Positions 36,169-45,944 are shown, counted from the first letter of the stretch. The stretch: DNA of 64,000 nt from Thermoguttaceae bacterium (GCA_017408405.1 JAFQUP010000217.1:1-64000), one strand, 5' to 3'. Made by a program: numbers and translations. The notes: generated by a model from the sequence alone, not told the origin.

Positions 36169-36197
36169 GTCGTTAAGCGGCGGTGAGTCTCTTGAGT

Positions 36198-36223
36198 GAG
36201 CGGGAAAGCTATTTTTCCCGCTC
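36198..36223 (+). terminator. Hairpin after the GspE-like gene
   Basis: A perfect 10-bp stem (36198-36207 with 36214-36223) with a 6-base loop, without a clear T run. Confidence 0.65.
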
Positions 36224-36336
36224 TGTGAAACGTCACTAACGGTATTTCCAAATTTATTTTAAGCGGAAGAATTTTCCATGGAATACCATTTTCGGCCTGA
36301 AATAATTAAAACCTTGAAATCAAGACAGGATTAAAT

Positions 36337-36948
36337 ATGCTGAATGTCGTCATCCTTTTCATTTTCGCGGCTGTTTTGGGAGCTGCGCTTCGAGACAGTC
36401 TCTGGTCCAATACGATTCGTTTTTTCAATGTGCTTTTTGGAGCGCTTGCCGCTTCAACGCTTGGTCCGTCTATTGCGGCAATGCTACGTGGAATCGCTCC
36501 GTCCCGCGCGTTCTTTTTCTACTTTTTGGCGATGTGGCTCGTTTTTTGGGTTGTCTGCGGACTTCTTCAGGTTACGACCAATAAACTGAGCCGGGTCAAA
36601 GTTAAATTTGACCCGAAAGTTGATCTTTACGGCGGATACGCCGCGGCCTTCCTGATGGCGTGTGTTTTTACGTCGTTCACTATGTTTACGCTTCACCAGG
36701 CTCCATTGGCCAAATCATTCATGTTCAAGAGTTTCAATTCTTCTGAAAGAATGATTCTTGGAACTGCTCCGGACCGTCAGTGGTACACTTTCTACGCTTA
36801 TGTCGGCGGCGGCGCGATGGGAGGCAGTCAGGAGGCGAAAGATTTTGAGGCGTATCGCCGCGGCTGTGATTCTTTCCGGGGCGCGGTAGAAGATAATGTG
36901 AAAAAGACGGGAACGACCGGAATCGCGAATACTGCCTCGTTTAAATAG
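36337..36948 (+). CDS. CvpA-like membrane protein
   Basis: 203 residues with four hydrophobic helices (about 2-20, 30-50, 60-80, 98-118) and a soluble C-terminal part. The layout and the early small-residue helix (ILFIFAAVLGAALR) match the CvpA family, linked in other bacteria to colicin V export, envelope stress and purine-related phenotypes. It follows the GspE-like gene by 168 bases with a hairpin between. Assignment is by topology and pattern, so moderate. Confidence 0.6.
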   Translation: MLNVVILFIFAAVLGAALRDSLWSNTIRFFNVLFGALAASTLGPSIAAMLRGIAPSRAFFFYFLAMWLVFWVVCGLLQVTTNKLSRVKVKFDPKVDLYGGYAAAFLMACVFTSFTMFTLHQAPLAKSFMFKSFNSSERMILGTAPDRQWYTFYAYVGGGAMGGSQEAKDFEAYRRGCDSFRGAVEDNVKKTGTTGIANTASFK

Positions 36949-36986
36949 GAATTTGAGTACAGACAGTGCTTTCAAATGTCGATTAA

Positions 36987-37027
36987 ACTGCCGTTTCTTT
37001 CGAGAAGAGGCGGCGGTTTTTGTTTTT
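36987..37027 (+). terminator. Terminator of the CvpA-like gene
   Basis: ACTGCCG pairs with CGGCGGT (one wobble) and is followed by TTTTTGTTTTTT. Confidence 0.7.
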
Positions 37028-37076
37028 TGAAGGTGAAGATAATTTTTGGGGTTTTGAAATTACGGAAGGTTTTCTC

Positions 37077-37781
37077 ATGAAAAAATTTAATTGTTGTGCG
37101 GTTTTTTCTCTCGTTTTTTGCGTGATTTGTTCTATTTTTCAGGTTTCCGCGCTTCTGGGAGAAGAGCTTTACCAGAAATTTCAACCGGAAAAAACCAGTC
37201 GTATTCGCGAGGCGACGGAATGGAGTAATTTTCGCGCGAACTCAACGACGAATATTGCCCTTCCCCGTGTTCTGCTCATTGGCGATTCAATCGTAGCAGG
37301 TTATCAAGGGGCAGTAACGGAAAAACTGCGAGGCTCAATGAACGTTTCTTTTTGGGCTTCGTCAAAATGCGTGACGGATCCATCTTATTTTCAAGAGCTG
37401 GATTTGGTTTTGAGCGCTGACCGGTACGACGTAATTTCATTTAATAATGGTCTGCACAGTCTCAATACGGACCGTGCGGAATGGACGTTCGCGTATTCGC
37501 AGGCCGTGAAATTCATTCGCGCGAAATGCCCGAATTCACGTCTTTTCATCGTGACATCGACCCCGCTGAAAGATCCGGAGTTGACGAAAAAGGCAATGGA
37601 GCTGAATGAAATTACCCTTAAAACAGCAGAGGCGGAAAATTTGCCGGTAATTGATCTTTTTGAGTTGATGAATCCATTGGATCGCGATGCGTTTTGGAGC
37701 GATACTTACCATTACCACGCGAAAGGGCGTGAAATGCAGGCGGAGAAGATCGTGGAAAACGTAAAGGCCGGTAAGAATTAA
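37077..37781 (+). CDS. Exported SGNH/GDSL-family hydrolase
   Basis: 234 residues from the ATG at 37077, where a signal peptide begins (about 1-24, ending VSA). A TTG start 19 codons upstream would overlap the terminator of the previous gene. SGNH blocks: LLIGDSIVAGY with the nucleophile Ser, FNNGLHSL for block III, and WSDTYHYHAKG with the Asp and His of the triad. The family hydrolyses esters, often acetyl groups on glycans. An exported carbohydrate esterase is a reasonable guess. Confidence 0.87.
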   Translation: MKKFNCCAVFSLVFCVICSIFQVSALLGEELYQKFQPEKTSRIREATEWSNFRANSTTNIALPRVLLIGDSIVAGYQGAVTEKLRGSMNVSFWASSKCVTDPSYFQELDLVLSADRYDVISFNNGLHSLNTDRAEWTFAYSQAVKFIRAKCPNSRLFIVTSTPLKDPELTKKAMELNEITLKTAEAENLPVIDLFELMNPLDRDAFWSDTYHYHAKGREMQAEKIVENVKAGKN

Positions 37782-37787
37782 GAGCTT

Positions 37788-37858
37788 TTTCCAAAACTGT
37801 TTCACTTGAGAAAAAAGCGAGTTTTGAATTTTGGAAGGTACCGGAAGTTCCATGGATT
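37788..37858 (-). repeat. Dispersed intergenic repeat, right half, inverted
   Basis: The reverse complement reads GGAACTTCCGGTACCTTCC, then AAAATTCAAAACTCGC, then GTGAAACAGTTTTGGAAA, matching the right half of the full copies. It is the only copy found in this orientation. Confidence 0.65.
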
Positions 37859-38100
37859 TGAAAGTGTGTTGGACTTTCGGAAGGTAATGTTTTTAAAAGT
37901 TTCTGAAAAAAAGAGATAAACTTTAGAGGCTATCTTTCGCCCGCCCGGGATTTTTGGACGATTGCGGAACTTTGGAGAATTTTCTACCGATGGAAGCTCC
38001 TCATACGTGATTTTTCCGGTTTAATCAGGTCTTTTGGAATTCTTTGACCTGAAAGGGAAAAGAAAGGGAAATTTTTTGAAAAAATTTGGGGGTTGGCTAC

Positions 38101-38128
38101 TTGAAAAAAAGTTCATGATGGGTAAAAT
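38101..38128 (+). promoter_or_regulatory. Promoter for purH
   Basis: TTGAAA (38101-38106), 16-base spacer and TAAAAT (38123-38128), about 75 bases before the ATG. Confidence 0.7.
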
Positions 38129-38204
38129 AAAAGTGGAAAAAGTTTTTGTTTTTTATTTATTTTGCCAATTAGAACCGGTTGCCGGTAAAAAGGGGTATTG
38201 AATC

Positions 38205-39779
38205 ATGGATTCACCGAAAGTCAAGCGTGCGATCATCAGCGTCAGCGACAAAACCGACCTCGACATTTTCGCTAAAGGTCTCGTGGATTTGGGCGTCGAA
38301 ATTTTCAGTACCGGCGGGACACGCACTTTTCTTGAATCAAATGGAATTCCGTGCAAAGACATTTCTGCGTATACCGGTTTTCCGGAAATGATGGATGGCC
38401 GTCTTAAGACACTTCATCCGTACGTTTTCGGCGGAATTCTTTGCCGTCATGACCGGGAAGATGATATGGCGGGTCTTGATGAACACGGAATTTTGACTTT
38501 TGAACTGGTCTGCGTCAATCTTTATCCTTTTGAGGCAACGATCGCGAAACCGGATGTTACGGCGGCTCAGGCGATCGAGAAGATTGACATTGGTGGTCCT
38601 TCACTCGTTCGCGCGGCTGCCAAAAACCATAAATTCACTGCGATCGTGACGAACAAAGAGCAGTTTGCTCCTGTTTTGGAAAGCATGAAGGCGAATGACG
38701 GAGCCACGACGTTTGAGCTTCGCCGTCAGCTTGCTGCCGAGGCCTTCAATCACACGGCAAAATATGATCGCGCGATTGCGAACTGGTTTTCCAAAGAGGT
38801 TGGTGAAGGTGATTTTCCGCAGACGCTTGGAGTTACGTTTGAACGTTCCGCCACACTTCGCTACGGTGAGAATCCGCACCAGAAGGCTGCTGTTTACGCG
38901 GGTCCAAACGTTGATAAGGTTCCGAATATCATTCGCGCGAAGCAGCTGAATGGCAAGGAACTTTCGTACAATAATCTGATGGATCTTGACGCGGCTCTGG
39001 GAATTGTCCTGCGCAGCAAAAATCCGGCCTGTTCAGTCATTAAACATAATAATCCGTGCGGTGCTGCCGAGGGTACGACTCTCGCGGAAGCGTGCGAACG
39101 CGCGATGGCTGGCGATCCTCTTTCCGCGTTCGGCTCTGTTTTGGGGATGAATCGTGTTTGCGATGAAGCCACCGCGAAAGTTCTCTGCGAGCCGGGGCTT
39201 TTCGTGGAAGCGATCGTAGCGGAAGACTTTGAACCGAAAGCGCTTGAACTGCTCACGACGGTTCCGAAATGGCGGAATAATGTGCGTTTGATGGCCGCTG
39301 GTGATTTGAGCCGTCCCCAGTCTGACTGGACTTGGCGGTGCATTGAGGGCGGAATGCTCGTTCAGAACGCGGACGTTCATGATGATCCGGAAGATCAGTG
39401 GCAGGTAATTACCAAAGCCGCTCCGACTGAAAAGCAGTTGGATGATCTTCGTTTTGCCTGGAATCTCTGCCGTTTCGTTAAGTCCAACGCGATTGTTTTG
39501 TGCAAAGATCGAATGCTGCTTGGGGCTGGTGCCGGGCAGATGAGCCGCGTTGATTCGGTGAAGATTTCTATTGAGAAAGCGGGCGACCGCATCGAAGGCG
39601 CGGTACTTGCCAGCGACGCGTTTTTCCCATTTGCTGACAGTATTGAGCTGGCGCACGCCAATGGAATTACCGCGTTGATTCAGCCTGGCGGTTCAAAACG
39701 CGATCAGGAAGTGATTGACGCGTGCGATAAATATGGAATCGCGATGATATTTACTGGTTATCGTCATTTCCGTCATTAA
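38205..39779 (+). CDS. purH: Bifunctional AICAR formyltransferase / IMP cyclohydrolase
   Basis: 524 residues, full length. It carries out the last two steps of IMP synthesis. The N-terminal MGS-like cyclohydrolase domain (about 1-195) has FSTGGTRTFLESNGI, MMDGRLKTLHP and the KIDIGGPSLVRAAAKNH region. The C-terminal transformylase domain has LRYGENPHQKAA, with the catalytic His of the transformylase in KHNNPCG, and ends at DAFFPFADSIELA and GYRHFRH. Two hairpins follow (39799-39830 and 39846-39877). No other pur gene is adjacent. Confidence 0.97.
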   Translation: MDSPKVKRAIISVSDKTDLDIFAKGLVDLGVEIFSTGGTRTFLESNGIPCKDISAYTGFPEMMDGRLKTLHPYVFGGILCRHDREDDMAGLDEHGILTFELVCVNLYPFEATIAKPDVTAAQAIEKIDIGGPSLVRAAAKNHKFTAIVTNKEQFAPVLESMKANDGATTFELRRQLAAEAFNHTAKYDRAIANWFSKEVGEGDFPQTLGVTFERSATLRYGENPHQKAAVYAGPNVDKVPNIIRAKQLNGKELSYNNLMDLDAALGIVLRSKNPACSVIKHNNPCGAAEGTTLAEACERAMAGDPLSAFGSVLGMNRVCDEATAKVLCEPGLFVEAIVAEDFEPKALELLTTVPKWRNNVRLMAAGDLSRPQSDWTWRCIEGGMLVQNADVHDDPEDQWQVITKAAPTEKQLDDLRFAWNLCRFVKSNAIVLCKDRMLLGAGAGQMSRVDSVKISIEKAGDRIEGAVLASDAFFPFADSIELAHANGITALIQPGGSKRDQEVIDACDKYGIAMIFTGYRHFRH

Positions 39780-40233
39780 ATTTATCGACATCATTTGAGC
39801 TGAATGAAGACGGATTGAAAGAGATTCAGCCGTAATTTCAGAGTGTGACCGAACGTGAAATAAAACGCGTTCGGTCATGGTTTCATTTCATTCGCTCTTT
39901 TTACTGCCAACGCAGTATTGGCATTTCTGGATATTCAGGAGCGGATTGCTTTGATTTTTCGCAATTTTCTGAATTCAGACGTTTATTCCTCAATTTACTG
40001 TTTTTGGAAGTTTCCTTGAATGATTCAAGTTTAAGATTCAAGATGTCAACGAATTTCCAATGCGCCCAATGTCGTTTATTTTGGTGAAAAAATGACAGAA
40101 ACTTCTCCTTGCGTCAAAGTTGGTCTATTCACCGAAAACATTCATTTTCAATAAAATAAATTTTGAGGAACTGGGGGCTGGAGAGTTTCCATTCCTGTCT
40201 TTTCTTTTTAAACCTTGGATTTGATTCGTAAAA
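39780..40233 (+). other. Intergenic region between purH and metXW
   Basis: 454 bases. A weak hairpin (GCTGAAT with ATTCAGC, 39799-39830) and the terminator at 39846-39877 lie near purH. The rest is AT-rich and shows no gene or clear promoter. No SAM riboswitch-like structure is evident upstream of metXW by eye. Confidence 0.55.
39846..39877 (+). terminator. Terminator of purH
   Basis: A perfect 10-bp stem (39846-39855 with 39868-39877) and 12-base loop, with a modest T-rich tail. Confidence 0.75.
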
Positions 40234-42099
40234 ATGGCAGATATTTTTGAAAGCAGTGACTCCCAGCGCGGAGCATTTGAGCTTCCATACGCTAAATCGC
40301 GTACTTTTCCGGGAACATTTACCCTGAAGCGAGGCGGAAGGCTTGAAGATGTGACCGTCGTTTACGAGACGTACGGCGAATTGAATGAAGCAAAAGATAA
40401 CGTAATTCTCCTTAGTCACGCGCTGACCGGTGATTCTCATGTCGCGCGGCACGATATGAGCGATAATCCGGGCTGGTGGGATATTTTAATTGGCCCAGGA
40501 AAATCAATAGATACCAATCGATATTTTGTCATCTGTACCAATAATTTGGGCAGTTGCCGAGGTACGACCGGTCCGGTTTCGGTGAATCCCGCGACAGGGA
40601 AACCTTATGGCGCTTCATTCCCGGAAGTCACGATGGAAGACAATGTGAAACTTCAGAAAATGCTTTTGGATGAACTTGGCATCCGCAAGCTGCTTGCTGT
40701 TGTGGGCGGATCTGTCGGGGGAATGATGTGCCTGATTTGGGCAGCTCAATATCCGGATATGGTTCAGGGGGCCGTAACGCTTGCGACGAGTCCGTGTCTG
40801 ACGAGCCAGGCCATCGCGTTTGATGTGGTTGGAAGAAATGCCATTACCAGCGATCCGAATTTTCACGGCGGGGATTACTACGGAAAGGAAGAAGGTCCCA
40901 GTGTCGGTTTGGCCATTGCGCGAATGCTTGGGCACATTACGTATCTTTCCAGAGAGTCCATGATTCGGAAATTTGATGTGGAAACAGATCGGTGCAACGC
41001 GCGAAAAATTGAGACGCAGTTTGAGACAGAGTTCGCGGTTGGTTCTTATTTGGCGCACCAAGGGTCAAAATTTAATGAACGTTTTGACGCGAACAGCTAC
41101 ATTACGCTGACGTACGCGTGCGATTTCATGGATTTTGGCGACAATGTTCCTGAGATCGCGGAAAATCTCGCATCGTCAAAATGCAAATGGCTCATCATGA
41201 GTTTTTCGTCGGACTGGCTTCTTCCTCCTTACCAGTCGGCACAGATAGTGGACGCGCTTATTTCGCAGAAAAAAGCGGTTAGTTACGTTAATATTCAGAG
41301 TGACGCGGGCCATGACGCTTTCCTGCTTCCGCTTCAGCTTAGTACCTATGGGGGGCTGATTGAGCATTTTGTTAATAATCTGCATGATTCGCTGATGACG
41401 GAACAGAGCCGGAAAAAGGATATTCATTTGGTTACGGATGTTCATGAAACGCCCTGCTCTCCGAGTGATTTGGGGACCTTTCAGGATGGCTTCGGGCGTT
41501 CTCATGATGGACGGCTTGACTTTGAATCCATTTTGGAACTGATTCCGCAGCACGCGAGTGTTTTGGATTTGGGCTGCGGAAATGGTGACTTGCTGAAACG
41601 TCTCCGGCAGCGCAGTTCGAAAAGTCGGCTGATGGGCGTTGAGCTGAGTGAACGCTGCATCCAGAAATGTGTTGCGCGAGGGTTGGATGTCGTTCAAAAG
41701 GATATTAATGAAGGGCTTAAGGCTTTTCATGATCGCCAGTACGAATACGTTGTTCTTTCCTGCACGATGCAGACAATTAAGGAAGTGGAGCATGTTCTGG
41801 AAGAAATGCTGCGAGTTGGGCGTTTTGCGATCGTAAGTTTCCCGAACAGCGCGTACCTGCCGTGGAGAACACGACTGTTTAAGGATGGAAAAATGCCCAA
41901 AATCGGCTGCGACAGTGAAAAATCGTGGTTCAATACGAAAGATTTGCGTTTTCTGACCTTGGCTGATTTTCATCAATTTTGCGATGAAAAAGGTTATTCT
42001 GTCCGGCGTCAGATCGCGTTGGACACGATTAAAGGAACGAAAGTTTTCCAGAATCCGAACGATAACGCGAGTATGGCCATCGTGGAATTGAGCCGTTAA
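40234..42099 (+). CDS. metXW: Homoserine O-acetyltransferase fused to MetW-like methyltransferase domain
   Basis: 621 residues in one frame. Residues ~12-395 are MetX, an alpha/beta hydrolase that acetylates homoserine for methionine synthesis: nucleophile S160 in GGSVGGMM, catalytic Asp in SSDWLLPP, His in DAGHDAFLLP. Residues ~425-621 are MetW, a methyltransferase-fold partner with the SAM loop VLDLGCGNGDLL. metX and metW are usually separate adjacent genes. Here no stop separates them, and a ~30-residue linker joins the domains. MetW is thought to support MetX activity, so fusion fits obligate pairing. No ribosome site is obvious. A terminator follows at 42132. Confidence 0.93.
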   Translation: MADIFESSDSQRGAFELPYAKSRTFPGTFTLKRGGRLEDVTVVYETYGELNEAKDNVILLSHALTGDSHVARHDMSDNPGWWDILIGPGKSIDTNRYFVICTNNLGSCRGTTGPVSVNPATGKPYGASFPEVTMEDNVKLQKMLLDELGIRKLLAVVGGSVGGMMCLIWAAQYPDMVQGAVTLATSPCLTSQAIAFDVVGRNAITSDPNFHGGDYYGKEEGPSVGLAIARMLGHITYLSRESMIRKFDVETDRCNARKIETQFETEFAVGSYLAHQGSKFNERFDANSYITLTYACDFMDFGDNVPEIAENLASSKCKWLIMSFSSDWLLPPYQSAQIVDALISQKKAVSYVNIQSDAGHDAFLLPLQLSTYGGLIEHFVNNLHDSLMTEQSRKKDIHLVTDVHETPCSPSDLGTFQDGFGRSHDGRLDFESILELIPQHASVLDLGCGNGDLLKRLRQRSSKSRLMGVELSERCIQKCVARGLDVVQKDINEGLKAFHDRQYEYVVLSCTMQTIKEVEHVLEEMLRVGRFAIVSFPNSAYLPWRTRLFKDGKMPKIGCDSEKSWFNTKDLRFLTLADFHQFCDEKGYSVRRQIALDTIKGTKVFQNPNDNASMAIVELSR

Positions 42100-42131
42100 G
42101 AGTTTTTTAGATTCAGCTCTTGAATCATTGG

Positions 42132-42164
42132 GGCCGAAAATCTTTCCTATTGGGATTTTCGGCC
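42132..42164 (+). terminator. Terminator of metXW
   Basis: A perfect 11-bp stem (42132-42142 with 42154-42164) and ATTTTC tail. It lies inside the upstream part of the next open frame, which supports the later start at 42204. Confidence 0.85.
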
Positions 42165-42203
42165 ATTTTCTTCCTTCACTGCCTTCATTTAGGAAATCGG
42201 TTT

Positions 42204-43103
42204 ATGAAAATCTGTTTTACGCTCGTTAAGAGTTTGATTTTTTCTCTTTTTCTTTCTGCTTTCTTTTTAGTTTTACCGATTTCGGCGCAGGAGAAGATTG
42301 AGCTTTGGCCAGGTTTGGCTCCGGGTGAGACCGTGCGTGAGCCTAATGTTGAACCGAACGGAGACCGGGCTGCGCGCGTGACGACACCGTTTTTGCTCGT
42401 TTATCGGCCGAAAAATCCCGTTTCGGACATCTGCATGCTGATTTTGCCGGGCGGGGGATACCAGGTCTGCTTTTATTTTAATGAAGGGATTCCGAACGCG
42501 AAGTGGTGGAATGAGCAGGGAGTGACAGCCGCGGTTCTCGTTTATCGCGTACCGAGACCTGATGGGAAAGAAATATTTGTTCCTGCCTGGCAGGATGCGC
42601 AGCGCGCGGTTCGGATTCTTCGTTCCAGGGCAAGCGATTTGGGAGTAAATCCCGAAAAAATTGGTGTTCAGGGATTCTCTGCGGGTGGTCATCTGGCGCT
42701 TTTAACCGCGTGTTCAAGCCAAACTCCAGCCTATGAACCGAAAGACGAACTGGACCGGATTCCGTGCCATGTTAATTTCGCTCTGCCTGTTTATCCCGCA
42801 TACGTTTTAGACGATGGAGCCGTTGGCCCCAATACTCGCCGCGGGAATGACGCGGGAATGGCTCCTGGACTTTATTTTGACCAGAAAACCTGCCCCATGT
42901 GTCTGCTTCATGGAGACAACGACATTTACTCACCAATGGGGTCAGTGAAAGTCTATTCGGAAATGAGAAAACATGATATTCCATGCGAACTCCATATTTT
43001 TTCCGGGGCGGTCCATGGCTTTATGTTTTGGGATGACGCGCCCAATACGAAGACCTGGCGTGAACGCGGGCTGGAGTGGGTAAAGGCCATGGGGTATTTT
43101 TAG
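42204..43103 (+). CDS. Exported alpha/beta-hydrolase (acetyl esterase / BD-FAE-like)
   Basis: 299 residues from the ATG at 42204, which opens a signal peptide (about 1-29, ending ISAQ). An in-frame start at 42120 would include the metXW terminator. Esterase landmarks: oxyanion loop LPGGGY near residue 80, nucleophile elbow GFSAGGHLAL near 155, and the acid and base near HGDNDIYSP and GAVHGF. This fits acetyl-xylan or feruloyl esterase-like enzymes acting on plant or mucin glycans outside the cytoplasm. Substrate is inferred only from the family. Confidence 0.88.
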   Translation: MKICFTLVKSLIFSLFLSAFFLVLPISAQEKIELWPGLAPGETVREPNVEPNGDRAARVTTPFLLVYRPKNPVSDICMLILPGGGYQVCFYFNEGIPNAKWWNEQGVTAAVLVYRVPRPDGKEIFVPAWQDAQRAVRILRSRASDLGVNPEKIGVQGFSAGGHLALLTACSSQTPAYEPKDELDRIPCHVNFALPVYPAYVLDDGAVGPNTRRGNDAGMAPGLYFDQKTCPMCLLHGDNDIYSPMGSVKVYSEMRKHDIPCELHIFSGAVHGFMFWDDAPNTKTWRERGLEWVKAMGYF

Positions 43104-43217
43104 GATCAGATATTTTGAAGGACTTTCAGTGTCGGGATTAATTTGGGAGAATGCGGCCTTTGGAAAAATTTTCAGACATTTAATTTGACGTGGATTTCAG
43201 GAGAATTTTCGTGGAAA

Positions 43218-43772
43218 TCAGACGTAGGCCGCACTCTGTTTTTCGAGTTTTCGGTCACATTCTTCCATAATCCGAATGAATTCTTCACGATTTCGGACCA
43301 GATTAAAATCAGGTTCCCGACTGACAAAATCCCGAAATGTTGGGTCAAGATAAAGGCAGCGGCCTAAGTATTTGAGACATTTTTCCGTTTGTTTGGCGAG
43401 TGCGTGGTAACACGACAAATTATAGAGAACGACCGGATTATTGGGCTGAATGAAGAGAGCGTTTTCCAGTGATTCAATGGCCAAATCGCAGCGTCCGACA
43501 CGTTTCTGGCACATTCCAATCAGCAGCCAGTAATTAATTTCGGTTGGTTCCATCAGAACAGCCTGTCCAAGAGGATAGAGTGCATCGCGGTATTTTTTCA
43601 GTTCAAAGCAGGCAGTTCCCTCAAGATAAAGCAAGTGAGCGGTAAACGGCAAACGAAGCGCGTTCGCGCGGCGGATTTCGTCCAGCGCGCGCAAGGGCAT
43701 ACCCAGCTCCAGGTACCCTTCAGCACGGAGTGAAAATTTTTTCAGACGAATGGAATCGAACGAATCGGCCAT
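43218..43772 (-). CDS. TPR-repeat protein
   Basis: 184 residues, no signal peptide. About three to four tetratricopeptide repeats are visible as alternating helices with A/G-x(3)-Y/F patterns (AEGYLELGMPLRALDEIRRA, then YLEGTACFELKKYRDALYPL). A protein-protein interaction module. The partner is unknown and neighbours are unrelated. A promoter is at 43806-43833. Confidence 0.8.
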   Translation of the reverse strand: MADSFDSIRLKKFSLRAEGYLELGMPLRALDEIRRANALRLPFTAHLLYLEGTACFELKKYRDALYPLGQAVLMEPTEINYWLLIGMCQKRVGRCDLAIESLENALFIQPNNPVVLYNLSCYHALAKQTEKCLKYLGRCLYLDPTFRDFVSREPDFNLVRNREEFIRIMEECDRKLEKQSAAYV

Positions 43773-43805
43773 TGTTTTCTCCTCAGAATTTCTCCCACAC
43801 GATTA

Positions 43806-43833
43806 ATTATAGTCGAAAATCAAGGGGAATCAA
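43806..43833 (-). promoter_or_regulatory. Promoter for the TPR gene
   Basis: On the minus strand TTGATT (43828-43833), 16-base spacer and TATAAT (43806-43811). Confidence 0.65.
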
Positions 43834-44041
43834 CATTTTCCCACCCCAAATTTGAAGTTTTTTTAAAGAAAATAAAAAAAAATTTAAAGAAATTTCCAAA
43901 AAATCATTAAAACCTGTCAAGTTCTTTCATTCTCATTGATTTTTTCTTTTATTTTCTTCGAATTCCAGAAAGGATTTTTTTCCTGAAGGAGAAAGATTTG
44001 AATTTATGATGCGAAAAAATGAAATAAAAGTGAATGAAAAA

Positions 44042-44071
44042 AGCCGGAAACATAAAAAGGTATTTCCGGCT
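44042..44071 (-). terminator. Terminator of the HEAT-repeat gene
   Basis: A perfect 9-bp stem (44042-44050 with 44063-44071) followed on the minus strand by TTTTTT. Confidence 0.85.
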
Positions 44072-44101
44072 GATAAAAAATTCATGAATGGTTAAACGTG
44101 A

Positions 44102-45823
44102 CTATTTTTGGTTTTTGTATCGCGTAACGCGTTCGACGAGATTCTTGTCCGTGCTTTTTTGAATGACGAGGTCCATGGCCGGGCCAAAGACATCCATGTT
44201 TTGCTGACGGAGAACATTATCGTGCGCGTGGTCAGCAATCGCGTAATAGGCAGCTTGGGCCAATTCCGGATCAGCGGCGCATTCAACCGCAAACTGAAGA
44301 CTCTTCACCGTACGGTTGGCGGCCAGACGGGAGAGGATCAGGCGTTTTTCATCCACGCGGACCGCGATTTTAAAGGCCTCCTGAAGTTTCGCCAGTTTGC
44401 CGTCTTTGGAGATACTGATTCCGATTTTGTCATCCGGGAGGGAAATGACGCGGATGAAAGAACGGAGCGCCGCGGTTTTCTGCTCTTCCGAGTAACTTCC
44501 GTCGGTCGCCACGGCAAACATTCTGTCCGCAAATTTCGCGTTCGGCCAGACAGACAGCGCACGGATCGAGGCATTCCGCAGGTCAGCGTCCGCGGAGGCA
44601 AGTCCGGCGTTCACTTCCGCCATGGCCGCGTCTCCGCCGATGCGTCCGATGATGGAGTAAAGTCCCTCCTGATCGTACTTTCCCTTGAGCGCGATCACGG
44701 GGACCGCGTCGCCGAATGTTACGGCAGCGATGAGATTTTCCGCGGCATCACGTTCGCTGCCCGCAGGGAAGCAGAGGGTTGAGGCAACCATGGATTCCGT
44801 GTCCGCCGGAGTCGCGATCTTGGCGGCCTGCTGGAGTAGCGCGAGCCGGTTCGGGCACTCTTTTGCCGTCGTTTTGGCGAAAACTTCTTTCCGAATATCC
44901 GTCGCACGGTTCGTCAGAATCGTGGCCAGAAGCAGAACGTCTTCCGGTTTTTCCGAACTCATGAAGCGGGCTTTGAGCGCGTCATCAAAACCGTCCGCGA
45001 CAATGAAACCGCAGAGACGGATCACCAGATCACGTTTTTCGGCACTTTTCGCGAGCAGAAGGTCCACATCATCCGCCGTCGCCAGTTTTTCCAAAGCCAG
45101 AAAACCGGCATTCTGGAGAATCTCGGAATCCGAGTTGACCGCAGCGAGGACCACATTGCGGTACTTCACGCATTTGCGGGCGGCCAGCGCGGCGATCGTC
45201 TGCGCTTTCACCAGTTCGTCAAGCGTCTCATAATTCGCCATCCATTGATCGACCGTCTCCACAGAAGCATTCGGCAGCGCAAACGGCATGGCTCTCTCGA
45301 CCGGCATCCACGATTTCGTTTCGTTCGCCTTCTGTGCCAAAGCCGCGCGGCAAGCTGGAATGTCTTTCTGAAGAGCCGCGAGTGCTTCTGGACCGGGAAT
45401 CAGAAGAAGCGCGCCGGCAGCGGCGTCCACGACACGGCGGTCTTCGGAATTAAGCTGAGCCGCGATAACAGGGACTTCGTTCGAGGTGCCAAATCCGCCA
45501 AGCTGTTCAAGAATCCAGACGCGTGTCGTGGGACGGAGGTCTTTTTTTAGGGCGTCCACGAAGAAAGAGTTGAGTTCAGCGATTTTCGCCGCATTACCAA
45601 ACGCTTCGTTCATGAGGGATCGGATTTCCTCACGAGCTTTGAAGACATCCAGATTCGCGTTTGGATTTCCAGTCGTTCCGAGCCACGAAACGTTCGTCTC
45701 CGCCGTCAGACTCCGCGAGTAGTCGCTATCGAGTTTTTTCAAAAGTTCCGCGTAATCGGCCGCGTTTACGCAAACACAGCCGAGACACGCGGCAAGCATG
45801 GTCGAAAGAAAGTATTTTTTCAT
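44102..45823 (-). CDS. Exported HEAT-repeat protein
   Basis: 573 residues with a signal peptide (about 1-21, ending VNA). The mature protein is a string of alpha-helical HEAT-like repeats (e.g. VIAAQLNSEDRRVVDAAAGA and LASADADLRNASIRALSVWP). No catalytic motif is visible. Planctomycetes often pair exported HEAT proteins with dehydrogenases or cytochromes. Here the gene follows a Tat-exported Gfo/Idh/MocA gene by 121 bases on the same strand, suggesting co-transcription. Third codon positions are rich in C and G, like that neighbour. Confidence 0.8.
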   Translation of the reverse strand: MKKYFLSTMLAACLGCVCVNAADYAELLKKLDSDYSRSLTAETNVSWLGTTGNPNANLDVFKAREEIRSLMNEAFGNAAKIAELNSFFVDALKKDLRPTTRVWILEQLGGFGTSNEVPVIAAQLNSEDRRVVDAAAGALLLIPGPEALAALQKDIPACRAALAQKANETKSWMPVERAMPFALPNASVETVDQWMANYETLDELVKAQTIAALAARKCVKYRNVVLAAVNSDSEILQNAGFLALEKLATADDVDLLLAKSAEKRDLVIRLCGFIVADGFDDALKARFMSSEKPEDVLLLATILTNRATDIRKEVFAKTTAKECPNRLALLQQAAKIATPADTESMVASTLCFPAGSERDAAENLIAAVTFGDAVPVIALKGKYDQEGLYSIIGRIGGDAAMAEVNAGLASADADLRNASIRALSVWPNAKFADRMFAVATDGSYSEEQKTAALRSFIRVISLPDDKIGISISKDGKLAKLQEAFKIAVRVDEKRLILSRLAANRTVKSLQFAVECAADPELAQAAYYAIADHAHDNVLRQQNMDVFGPAMDLVIQKSTDKNLVERVTRYKNQK

Positions 45824-45944
45824 GGAAAAACTCCTTAACTAATTTAATTCGGGAAGGAAATTCGCGCAAAATAGTTACCGTAAGAGGTTTTAATGGTTTA
45901 CGCGTTCAATCAGTGTTTATCGTATTCTGCTGATTCGTTTCAGA

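Larger units (their letters stand above)
37782..38204 (+). other. Intergenic region before purH
   Basis: 423 bases: an inverted right-half repeat copy (37788-37858), unassigned AT-rich sequence, then the purH promoter (38101-38128). Confidence 0.65.
43773..44101 (-). other. AT-rich spacer between the HEAT and TPR genes
   Basis: 329 bases, notably rich in A and T (43850-43990), with the TPR promoter at one end and the HEAT terminator at the other. No gene seen. Confidence 0.65.
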
